A DNA stretch of 64,000 nt from Megalobrama amblycephala. Its lineage: Eukaryota > Chordata > Actinopteri > Cypriniformes > Xenocyprididae. The notes below the pieces were generated by a model, which saw only the letters and a program-made list of their open reading frames with translations, was not told the origin of the DNA and did not search any database. Shown piece after piece: positions 32,579-42,175 of the stretch. Each line of letters starts with the position of its first letter. Within the stretch, counting starts at the first letter, position 1. A program made the translations under genes and the position numbers. The DNA lies in assembly GCF_018812025.1 (NCBI RefSeq), contig NC_063065.1:29298240-29362239 (forward strand), read 5' to 3'.

Positions 32579-32907
32579 CGTCTCTGTTACGTATGTAACC
32601 CTCGTTCCCTGAAGGAGGGAACGGAGACGTACGTCAGTAGTGACCGACGAATTGGGATATCGCTAGAGAGCCCTATCAGCTTCGAGTGAACTAAAACAAG
32701 CCAATGGAATTGGCGTGCGATATTTGCATAATGCGCACCGCCTCCGACAGGTGTATATAAATAGGAAGCAGATGCAATCGCACTCTGTTTTTCGCTGAGG
32801 AGACAACTGGTGTCCACACAACAGCGAGGGTACAGAAACTGTGGCGACGGGACGTACGTCTCCGTTCCCTCCTTCAGGGAACGAGGGTTACATACGTAAC
32901 CGAGACG
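32579..32907. repeat. Inverted repeat inside the DIRS left end
   Basis: CGTCTCTGTTACGTATGTAA at 32,579 pairs with TTACATACGTAACCGAGACG ending at 32,907, with about one mismatch over 57 bp. Each arm also contains a small self-complementary TTCCCTgaaGGAGGGAA core. It may correspond to the internal complementary region used in DIRS replication. Confidence 0.8.
32625..32800 (+). repeat. DIRS inverted terminal repeat, left copy
   Basis: Contains GACGAATTGGGATATCGC, AAAACAAGCCAATGGAATTG and CCGACAGGTGTATATAAATA, all found inverted at 38,515-38,697. The TATATAAATA box on the plus strand could be part of a promoter. Confidence 0.85.
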
Positions 32908-33599
32908 TTCCCTTTCAGTTTGACGAATTGGGATCCCAAATAAAGCGCCACAGTTACGAAACCCCTTCCAGTGCCCAGTGCAAGCTCTAGCCACCCGTCG
33001 CACCAATTGGGACGGTGAAGGGGGCGAGCTTACGCCGAGAGAGTCTACTGCTGTTCCGACATACCCACTAAGTAAACTAGACTACACTGGGGAAGCGAAC
33101 CCGTAGGGGACGCTGCGGAGGCCACTACCTACCCAATGGGGGAGGAGTTTATGTGGAGAATACACATATGGACTGGCCCGGGGGGCAGTACGCATATGGA
33201 GTCCCTGGGATGGCTCCACCTGGGTAGGGGGAGACTCATCTGACAGGTGACAGCAGAGCTGGCTCTGCTAAGGGAAAGACACGGACTCGCCGTAGGGAGT
33301 TTTAAACCGTGGACAATTACACATATGGGACCGCTCACGTAGAGGAGTCACGACATATGGAACCCAGCCAACAGACAACGTCAGGGACGGATGTTGGCCT
33401 GGCATCAGACACTCCGCAATGTCCGAGCCGAAGGGGGAGGCGGAGGAACTCGACAGGGTTTGCCAAGTGGGGAACACGACTGGAGTCAATAGATGCACGT
33501 ATCCGGCCCAGGGGGCGGGAATGGCATTGCAAGCCGACACTTAGAGCGGGTTCAACGCGTCTACCGGCTAGTGGAAGCGAGTACACAGGAAGATACCGG

Positions 33600-34610
33600 C
33601 TCTACACGTAGGCTATAGAATCTAGCGAACGTGTTAGGTGTCGCCCAGCCCGCAGCTCTACAGATATCTGTCAGCGAGGCGCCATGAGCCAACGCCCAGG
33701 AAGAGGCCACTCCTGGTGGAGTGGGCTCTCAACCCAAGCGGACAAGGCACGCCTTGGGAATCGTACGCCAAGGCGATGGCATCCACTATCCAGTGGGCCA
33801 TCCTCTGTTTGGAGACAGCCTTTCCCCTTTGCTGGCCTCCGTAACAGACGAAGAGCTGATCTGAGGTCCTGAAGCTTTGCGTTCTGTCCACGTACACACG
33901 CAGAGCGCGGACGGGACAGAGCAAAGCTAGGGCTGGGTCTGCCTCCTCCGAGGGCAGCGCTTGCAGGTTCACTACCTGATCTCAGAAGGGAGTGGTAGGA
34001 ACCTCAGGACTCAGGTCTCAGGATGACGTGAGAGTCACCGGGCCCGAATTCTAGGCACGATTCGTCGACCGAAAATGCGTGCAGATCCCCTACCCTCTTA
34101 AGCGAAGCCAGTGCAACCAGAAGGACGGTCTAGAGAGACAGTACTTTTAACTCGACTGACTGCAGAGGCTCGAAGGGATGACCCCGGAGAGATGTAAGAA
34201 CCAGGGTCAGATCCCAAGAGGGTATGGAGGAAGGGCAAGAAGGATTCAGTCTCCTCGCCCCCCTCAGGAACCTGACGATCAGATCGTGTTTCCCCAGGGA
34301 CTTACCCTCAACTGCATGGTGAATGTGCAGCGATAGCGGCGACATACACCTTGAGGGTGGAGGGAGACAGCCTTCGCTCCAAGCCCTCTTGCAGGAAGGA
34401 AAGCACAGATCTGACCGAGCATGATCGGGGGTCCTCTCAGCGAGAGGAGCACCATTCAACGAACAGGTTCCACTTCAGCGCATAGAGGCTCCTCGTGGAA
34501 GGAGCTCTAGCGGAAGTGATGGTGTCTACGACCGCTTGCGGGAGATCACTCAGAACCTCCGCATCCCGTCCAGGGACCACACGTGGAGGTTCCACAGGTC
34601 GGGATGCGGG
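33600..34610 (-). pseudogene. DIRS tyrosine recombinase remnant
   Basis: Starts RAPSTRSLYALKWNLFVEWC (DIRS recombinase N-terminal motif). It continues in other frames with GKHDLIVRFLRGARRLNP and then LVALASLKRVGDLHAFSVDE. The catalytic segment reads GLRAHSTRS (HxxR) and, after a shift, SLTDICRAAGWATPNTFARF followed by the tyrosine (FYSLRV). The conserved His-Arg and the nucleophile Tyr are both visible but in different frames. It overlaps the RNase H frame end, as in other DIRS elements. Confidence 0.75.
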
Positions 34611-36311
34611 TGCCATAGGGTGCCCCGTCTCTGAGTCAGGAGGTCCTTCCTCAGAGGAATCGGCCAAGGAGGGGCTGTCGTGAGGAGCATCAGGTCCGAA
34701 AACCAGGTCCGAGTGGGCCAATACGGAGCCACTAACAAGACCTGCTCCTCGTCCTCCCTGACCTTGCACAGGAGCTGTGCGAGAAGGCTCACTGTGGGAA
34801 ACGCATATTTGCGCAGACCCGGGGGCCAGCTGTGTGCCAGGGCATCCGTGCCGAGCGTGCCGCCGGTCAGGGAATAGAACCACTGGCAGTAGGCAGTTTC
34901 TGGGGAGGCAAACAGGTCTACCTGGGCCTCGCCGAAGTGCTGCCAGATCAGCTGGACCACCTGGGGATGGAGCCGCCACTCGCCCGCAAGTGGAGGCTGC
35001 CGTGACAGCTCGTCGGCTGCACGGTTGAGCACACCTGGGACATGAATGGCACGAAGCGACCTCAGATGCTTCTGACTCCATAACGAGATGGCGGGCGAGT
35101 TGCGACATGCGACGGGAGCGTAGACCACCTTGATGGTTGATGTACGCAGCGGCCGCAGTGCTGTCCGAGCGGACCAGTACGTGCTTGTCTGACAACAGCT
35201 TCTTGAAGCGGCCCAGTGCAAGATGTACTGCTAGCAACTCCAGGCAATTGATATGCCAATGCAGTTGAGGCCCTGTCCACAGACCCGACACTGCATGCCC
35301 GTTGTACGTGGCCCCCCATCCGGTGGCAGAGGCATCTGTGGAGACCACAGCGTGCCTGGACACCTGTTCCAGGGGCACTCCTGCCCGCAGGAAAGAGGGG
35401 TCCGACCACCGGATGAGGGTGAAACGGCAGCTCGGTGTCACGGGGACACGGAGCGTACCGCGCTGCCACGCCCATCTCGGGACCCGGCCGCGGAGCCAGT
35501 GTTGAAGCGGCCTCATATGGAGCAATCCGAGCGGCGTGACCGCGGCTGCAGATGCCATATGACCCAGGAGCCTCTGAAAAAGTTTCAGTGGGGCCGCTGT
35601 CCTGCGCTTGAGCGTACTCAGGCAGGTCAACACCGACTGGACGCGCTCCTTGGTGAGGTTGCGCAGTCCGGGCGACCGAGTCTAGCTCGAGACCGAGATA
35701 AGAGATCCTCTGCCCGGGGGTGAGTTTGCTCTTGTCCCAGTTGACCCGAAGACCCAACCGGCTGAGGTGAGCTAGAACCATGTCCCTGTGTTCGCACAAC
35801 TGCTCTCGCGAGCTGGCCAGGATCAACCAGTCGTTGAGATAGTTGAGAATACGAACGCCTTGTTCCTTGAGGGGAACAATGGCCGCCTCCGCAACCTTCG
35901 TGAAGACGCGGGGTGACAGGGCCAGCCCGAAGGGTAGGACTTTGTACTGATATGCTCGACCCTCGAACGCAAACCGTAGGAAGGGTCTGAGGCAAGGCAG
36001 AATTGAGACATGAAAGTACATGTCCTTCAGGTCGATCGCTGCAAACCAATCCTGGGGACGGACGCATTCGAAAATGCGCTTCTGCGTGAGCATCTTGAAC
36101 GGCAACTTGTGAAGGTAGATTACAGTATGTAATCTCCTGGATCTCCTGCGCAGATCCAGGATTGGCCGTAGCCCACCACCCTTTTTGGTACAATGAAGTA
36201 GGGGCTGTAAAACCCCGACTTCATATCGGCTGGAGGGACCGGCTTGATTGCATCCTTCACCAGGAGGACAGCAATCTCTGCCCGGAGAACAGGTGCATTG
36301 TCCAGTGACAC
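34550..36311 (-). pseudogene. DIRS reverse transcriptase and RNase H remnant
   Basis: RT landmarks: PPADMKSGFYSPYFIVPK, GGLRPILDLR, DWFAAIDLKDMYFHV (first catalytic D), FLRFAFEGRAYQYKVLPFGL, then ILNYLNDWLILA at about 35,820-35,850. The YLDD box usual in fish DIRS reads YLND, which changes a catalytic aspartate. RNase H follows: VVSTDASATGWGATYNG, INCLELLAVHLAL, RSDSTAAAAYINHQGG, then in another frame HVPGVLNRAADELSRQ and VDLFASPETAYCQWFYS. Frameshifts separate these blocks. Confidence 0.85.
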
Positions 36312-36489
36312 CTGAGTGTAGTGGACACCCCTGAAAACTGGGGGACGCCGGGCGAACTGAATCGCATAGCCGAGTCTGATGGTACGAATGAGTCAGCTGG
36401 ACGGGCTGGGGAGCTATCCACGCTTCCAGACACCGAGCCAGCAGGACCAAAGGCACCACAGACGCACCGGGGGTGGGGCAGCGAGGCAG

Positions 36490-36850
36490 AGTACAGGGAC
36501 CCGACTCGGACGGCATGGGAGCGGCCCGGAGTGTGGTCAGACTCTGCGAGGCAGCAGTGCGTATGGGAGACGGCGCACGGGGCGCGGCCTGCACCATCAC
36601 ACTGCCACCTGCTGGCGATGTGAGGGGGGGCTGCGCGTGACAAGGCAGGGCCTCGCACGCTGACAGCCGCCAGCAGAGTACGGGGACCCGACTCGGACGG
36701 CATGGAAGCGTCCCGGAGTGTGGTCAGACTCTGTGAGGTAGCAGTGTGAATGGGAGACGGCACATGGAACCACCACACTGGAACCTGGATGGTGAAGTGA
36801 GAGAGGGCTGAGTGTGGCAAGGCGGGGCCTTGCACACTACCAGCCACACC
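36490..36850. repeat. Tandem duplication, two units of about 185 bp
   Basis: GGGACCCGACTCGGACGGCA starts both 36,499 and 36,683, followed in each by GGAGTGTGGTCAGACTCTG, GGGAGACGGC and GGCAGGGCC/GGCGGGGCC. The units lie upstream (minus strand) of the RT and differ by substitutions and a small length change. Confidence 0.85.
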
Positions 36851-38510
36851 CTCTTGGGACCTGGAGGATCAGATAACAGTTCTATTCGTGGGTACCACAG
36901 ACCAGAATTCTCCACCCGCCCCTCCTCCGGGGAAAGAACTGTTTACTTCAGCTTCAGGTCGCCATATCCCCAGGACCGCCTCCCGCTAACCAACTGGGTT
37001 GGCTGCGGGGGGAGCGGGCTGGGTTTTAGGCCAGCTTGTGAGATGAGTGCGTCGAGAAAGTGTACTTTGACAACGACACATCCCAGCAAGACTAGCCAGG
37101 GGTGTTTCTGGACCACCACAGTGGACATTGTCTGGCCAGGGGCCTGCGCTATGATCTGGATCATGCGTAGCTCAACCCTGACTCAGAACTACCCACATGC
37201 AATGAGTGCTTTGGCGTACCACGGACTTGCCAGGGGCCAAGACCCATGCAGGGCAGAGGTGGTGTGCCCGTAGCACTGCCACCCCACCCTAAAGGGTAGT
37301 GAGAGAGAAAAAACTTGTAATGCAGATTATGGCCCCTTTGGCGTACCATATTTGACACCAAAGAGGCTACAAACTGCCAAGTTTTTCCATGCATGTCTGG
37401 GCTAAAGACAGGGGCGGGGCAAGGCGAGTACGCATCCCACAACGCCCCCAGGGGCCCGGGAAAGCATGGTTGTCAAGTCTGAATCTGACTCAGCATGAGC
37501 ACATCACAACTGTGGGACGCTCAGCATCATCTTCATGTTCAGAGCCCAACAATACTCTCTCCAATGTAGCAGTCGACATCTGATCCTCTGCTGGAGCCCA
37601 GACTAAGACGCTAGGTCCCTCATGAGAAGGACCAGCAATCCAAGCAGAAGCTACCAGCCATGTTGGACAGTGAACGTGGCCGTCCAACTGGAGCCATGTT
37701 GTACTAAACGTGAACCACCCACGGACATAGTCACAGCATGTTTGCGATGCACTAGAGGAGTGGGGGGCCCACGGAGAATGACTCGGCAGGTATTGCCCCA
37801 CTGTGATCCTCTGGTCACCCAGGCTTATTAACCAAAGTAGCATTTTTCTGATTTAGAAAAATAAACTAGATAGGGGAATAAGTGAGGGGACTCCACCTCA
37901 TTAAAGGCGCTCGAGTCTCAACCGTGCATCTAGAGCGCCAGACAACGCGCAGGGTTGCCATGGCAACGCGCGCTGTCAGCCGGCAGCTCGACGGCACACG
38001 TCGCGCTGAACGCTCAAGCCCTTACGAGAAAGGCGAGACAAACAACGCGCCGACGTGGGCATATTCTCATAAGAGAATATGAACCACCCACAAACACAGT
38101 CTCAGCACGCTAAGCAGACATGAGAGAAAGTGATTGTGGCCGTCAATGAGGATAGGAAACGACCGCCTCCAGAAACGCACAGAAAGAATGACGTCTTGAA
38201 AAAGACGCAGTGAAGCTCTTTTAGAAGGGGAAGTGTCAGCTCTCTCGTGCTGAAGCACACAGGGAGTGACGCGATGTGTTCGGGTACACCACTCCCCGAA
38301 CACACCGGGAGGAACCGGCCCAAATCGCAACATACAACTGCGTTTTATATGGGAATTCAGTTGCTGTTAAAACAGCAGTTGAGAGCTTAGCTCAGGCTAC
38401 CCGGGAAGCTCGCGACCTCGCTGTTGTGCCTTAACGCCAACACAAACAGACGCTGAATCTCCAAGGCTGTTTAGTTTCACTCTTGTGAAGTCTGAAGCTG
38501 GACACCAACT
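36851..38510. other. 5' part of the DIRS element, gag not identified
   Basis: GC-richer than the surroundings. Minus-strand frames are broken and I recognise no gag motif. Position suggests a decayed gag/leader. Confidence 0.4.
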
Positions 38511-38514
38511 GTTG

Positions 38515-38697
38515 GCTCCGAAGCGAAAGACAGAGTGCGATTGCATCTGCTTCCTATTTATATACACCTGTCGGAGGCGGTGCGCATTATGCAAATATCG
38601 CACCCCAATTCCATTGGCTTGTTTTAGTTCACTCGAAGCTGATAGGGCTCTCTAGCGATATCCCAATTCGTCGGTCACTACTGACGTACGTCGAACG
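38515..38697 (-). repeat. DIRS inverted terminal repeat, right copy
   Basis: Reverse complement of 32,625-32,800: TATTTATATACACCTGTCGG, ATTCCATTGGCTTGTTTTAG and GCGATATCCCAATTCGTCGG. Just outside it reads CGTGACCGACTGAAAGGGAA, the probable outer end. Confidence 0.85.
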
Positions 38698-38722
38698 TGA
38701 CCGACTGAAAGGGAACCAGTGT

Positions 38723-39299
38723 CACTAAAAGGGTTTTGATGGATAACGATTGAAATGAAGGTAAAGACGATTACAGTTACATACTGTAATCTATAAGGCA
38801 TGCGGACATGCGTGAGTCTGTTATTATGTGCAAACAAACCGCACGTGCGCTCTCGACTCACTGATCGCTATAACATCGTATTTCTGCATGAACACAGTTC
38901 AATATATTCGTGTAGTTAATGTAATTAATGTACTGTGAGTGTTTTATAACGGATGCTCGCCGAACAAGCGTGTTTTGGAAAAGTTTGAGAGGATCGGTGG
39001 TGTTGTGTTTAATAATTTTGAATGGATCAGCTTAGTATTTAAATTCAGTCCTTTGGTATCTCCCTGTAGTCTTGTTTGGTATGGCAGGTTGACTTGTGCT
39101 TATTTGTTTAAGTTACTGTCTTACTGAGCAGAGTAAGTACTTTTAAGTTGTAAAGTATTTCTGCAAAGTATGTTTGCAAAAAAGAACTCTGAAGGTTTAA
39201 ATCTATCTTGAGTTTCTTCTTTAAAGAAATAACATGGTTTTAAAAAAACATGCCAATTACTGAAACGAGATACAGGTGTATGTCATCCTGCACTTTACC
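38723..39299. other. Unassigned sequence between two DIRS copies
   Basis: No recognisable coding or repeat end. It could include the upstream part of the second DIRS fragment. Confidence 0.3.
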
Positions 39300-40178
39300 T
39301 ACTTACTCGTCACTCGTGAGTAAGTTCCTGTCCCTCAGGGCAATTTACACCCCTGGGAATTTGAATGTGGAAGCAGATTTGAGGAAGACTTTACTAGGCA
39401 GAGGTGGAATGCTTTGCTTCTCAAGAGCAATGTTCCCTCTACTTCTCTCTAAATCACCCAGCCCCCCTGGGTCTGCACGCCATGGCCCATACGTGGCCAA
39501 GACTGCATCTTTATGCATTTCCACCAATTGATCTGCTCCCAGGAGTCCTGGACAAGGTCAGACAACAAAGTCTTGCCTCTTATTGGTGGCGGCTTGCTGC
39601 CTGACCAGAAGTTGGCTTTCTGATGTAACATTGCTCCTCAACGGCTCGCTCTGGGAGATCCCGAACAGGAGGGACCTTCTGTCTTAGGTACAGGGGACAA
39701 TATTTCATCACCGGTTTGGAACCTTCATGCTTGGCTCCTGAATGGGACCAACTGAGGGTTGCTGGGCTTTCAGCTGATGTTGTACAGACTATTTTGAACA
39801 CTAGAATTCCCCCCACAAGAAGAATCTATGCTTAATTGGAGTGTCTTTGAAAGGTTGTGTACAGCACTCTGTGCAGACCCAGTTCAATGCCAGATTGTTT
39901 CAGTGCTGGAGTTTCTGAAGGAAAGAATTATCAGCATGCCAACTACTCTCAAGGTATTTGTGGCTGCCATATCAGCTTGCCATGCCCTGATTGGTGGGGC
40001 TCCAGTCGGGAAGCACCCTATAATCGCCCACCTCATCCATGGAGCGAGACGGCTGAGGCCTCCCATTAGAGCAAAGATCCCATTGTGGGACTTGGCCATA
40101 GTCCTGGAGCGGCTAGTCGAGACCCCTTTTATGAACCACTAGAGTCAGTGCCTGACAAGCTTATGACTCTAAAGATTT
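39300..40178 (+). pseudogene. Second DIRS fragment: RNase H end and recombinase N-terminus
   Basis: Plus-strand frames read LSLRAIYTPGNLNVEAD, FASQEQCSLYFSLNHPAP, HTWPRLHLYAFPPIDLLP, then PTRRIYAYWSVFERLCT, VLEFLKERII, KHPIIAHLIHGARRLRPP and IPLWDLAIVLERLVETPF. These are the same landmarks as in the first DIRS element, but clearly diverged and oppositely oriented. Stops and shifts are numerous. No terminal repeats were found for it. Confidence 0.75.
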
Positions 40179-40854
40179 TTTTTTTTTTTTCATGCCCATT
40201 AATTTGCCAAAGATAATTGGGGATTTGCAGGCTCTGTCAATTTCACCATCCTGCTTAGACTCTGCCCCTGGATTGGTCAAAATAATTTAGCATCATTACA
40301 GATTTTGTATCATTACAGACTAAATAGTATAGATCAAATAATAAATCAAATAAAAAGTGGTTATGTGAAGTATCCTGCTAATTAAATCAATAGTAAGTGA
40401 CACACAGCACTGAAGCAGCATCATTTCATGAAAATAAGTTTTTTTATTGTAGTGCCTGGTGCGCCTTCATTAGGGATTCATTAGGGATTTAGGGATCTAC
40501 ATAACAAGTACTGCTAGTGTTTCATGCAAACCTTAAAGATAGAATGAAATCAATAAAGTGTGTTCATTTAAGCTTCCTGATGAAACTATTTAAGTAAAGA
40601 TAGACCAAACTCATAACAGTCATAATTATTTGCAGGAAAGGATGGCAAAAAAGCAAATATGTCTGCATATTAGGTGGATTATTATCTGTGACCATTGTGT
40701 GATTAAAACTGGCAGAATTAGAAAGATGTAAAATCACATCAGGGTCACCAAAATCATCGGGGTCAGACCTTGTTTGAACATATTTAGAAAAATAACTGAG
40801 ACACAAATAAGCCAAAGTATATATTTATCTGACTCCATGAAACTTTTGTTGATA
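40179..40854. other. AT-rich intergenic sequence
   Basis: Begins with a T-run. No gene or repeat terminus recognised. Confidence 0.4.
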
Positions 40855-40856
40855 TA

Positions 40857-41280
40857 CACTACCGTTCAAAAGTTTGGGGTCAGTAAGATTTTTTAATGTT
40901 TTAAAAGAAGTATCTTCTGCTCACCAAGCCTGCATTTATTTGATTAAAATACAAACAAAAACAGTAATATTGTGAAATATTATTCCGTTTTAAAACAGCT
41001 GCTTTCTATGTCAATAAACAGTAAAGTGTAATTTATTCCTGTGATCAAAGCTGAATTTCAGCATCATTACTTCAGTCTTCAGTGTCACATGATCCTTCAG
41101 AAATAAATCTATGCTCAAAAAACATTTATGATTATTATCAATGTTGAAAACAGTTATTTACATTTTTATTTCATGATGCTATGATGAATAGAAAGTTCAA
41201 AAGAACATAATTTGTCTGAAATCTAAATCTTAAAAAATCATTAAAAAATCTTACTGACCCCAAACTTTTGAACGGTATTG
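40857..41280. mobile_element. 424-bp TA-target MITE (CACTACCGTTCAAAAGTTTG)
   Basis: Left CACTACCGTTCAAAAGTTTG and right inverted equivalent ending ACCCCAAACTTTTGAACGGT, flanked by TA at 40,855-56 and 41,281-82. The interior shares CTTCAGTGTCACATGATCCT with the larger elements at 18.6 and 49.6 kb. Tc1/mariner-type nonautonomous element by target site. Confidence 0.85.
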
Positions 41281-41282
41281 TA

Positions 41283-42020
41283 ATTCTTTTTGTGACATTA
41301 TTTTCTTTGAATCCAGTGGAAAATGTAAGTTTTATGTAAGCTTTTTAATCAAATATCATGTTGAGAATAGTAAATCAGAACTTTTATAGAAAGAAAGAAA
41401 AATTTAGTCAAATATTGCAGTTACAGTACTGTAAATGTCCACAGAATTAACATGGAAGTCAAAAAGAGTCAACTTGGCTTTATTCTTCATATCTCTGTTG
41501 TGATGTCATAAAACCAGGATCATTATATGAAGTTTTGGACTTAGGACATTAAAAACATTTTTCTGGCTATATACTTCTGATGCAGTACATTGTCCACCAA
41601 GGCAAATTTACATATTAGGTCTTTATGCACCCCATAGGCAACATAGTCGCATCAAGTTACTGGATGATCCTTAATTAATGTTTAAAAGAAGAAGAAAAAG
41701 GATTGAAAAGAGTAAAGTACTAGGCAAAGGCAATTATGCTGCTGATCTGATATTTATTGTTCTAAACTATTCATTTATTCATGTAAAACACCTGTAAAAG
41801 TCTTTACCTTCAGACAGAATCAGATACACAAACTATCAAAATATAAACAGTTTCTAAAACCTAAAACCCTTTCATATATGTGCAACTTATAGAGACGTAC
41901 AATGTCTGTCAGAAAGTAATGCAGATTTTTACCACATTTGAATTATATTTTTCCTTAACTTGAACAGAGAGGATTCGTGAACAGAAAATTAGACATTCAT
42001 ATATTACGTTTATATGTTCT
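41283..42020 (-). other. 3' flank and likely 3' UTR of gene B
   Basis: Noncoding sequence directly downstream of the gene B stop codon. It contains AATAAA signals on the minus strand at 41,774-41,779 and 41,753-41,758. No repeat element recognised. Confidence 0.5.
41753..41779 (-). terminator. Candidate polyadenylation signals of gene B
   Basis: Two AATAAA hexamers on the minus strand (41,774-41,779 and 41,753-41,758), about 245-270 nt past the stop codon at 42,021. Spacing suits a short 3' UTR. Use is not shown by sequence alone. Confidence 0.45.
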
Positions 42021-42175
42021 TCAGAAGCTGGACATCAGATACATGCGGTCAGTTTCTCTTGTTTTTTTGGTGTTGTACACCCACATTCCAACCAGCACCA
42101 CAATGGAGACAATAAAGAGTCCTGCGAAGACTGCGGTGCCTGCACTGATATGAAGAGAACCACCATTTTCTGAAG
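42021..42175 (-). CDS. Gene B exon 13: membrane anchor and tail
   Basis: Starts after TTTCTTTAG and ends at TGA (42,021-42,023). Encodes GTAVFAGLFIVSIVVLVGMW, a hydrophobic span, then VYNTKKTRETDRMYLMSSF. Phase joins exon 12 exactly. Confidence 0.88.

Larger units (their letters stand above)
32579..38722 (-). mobile_element. DIRS-type tyrosine-recombinase retrotransposon, inactive
   Basis: Minus-strand order is RT, RNase H, then tyrosine recombinase. The ends are inverted rather than direct repeats: 32,625-32,800 is complementary to 38,515-38,697 with few differences (both contain GTGACCGACGAATTGGGATA). The left end carries an additional inverted pair, 32,579-32,635 with 32,850-32,907, around CCCTGAAGGAGGGAACGGAG. 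These are DIRS features and distinguish it from LTR elements. Several frameshifts and a changed RT box show it is dead. A gag frame is not clearly recognisable in 36.9-38.4 kb. Confidence 0.85.

Noticed and set aside
32579..32907. LTR of a conventional retrovirus-like element
   Set aside because: The terminal repeats are inverted, there is no primer-binding site or polypurine tract that I can see, and the coding content is tyrosine-recombinase type.
33309..35723. Several plus-strand frames in the DIRS region
   Set aside because: They are shadows of the minus-strand RT, RNase H and recombinase frames.
36257..36847. 196-codon frame that could be a DIRS gag
   Set aside because: It is explained by the tandem duplication and has no recognisable gag motif.
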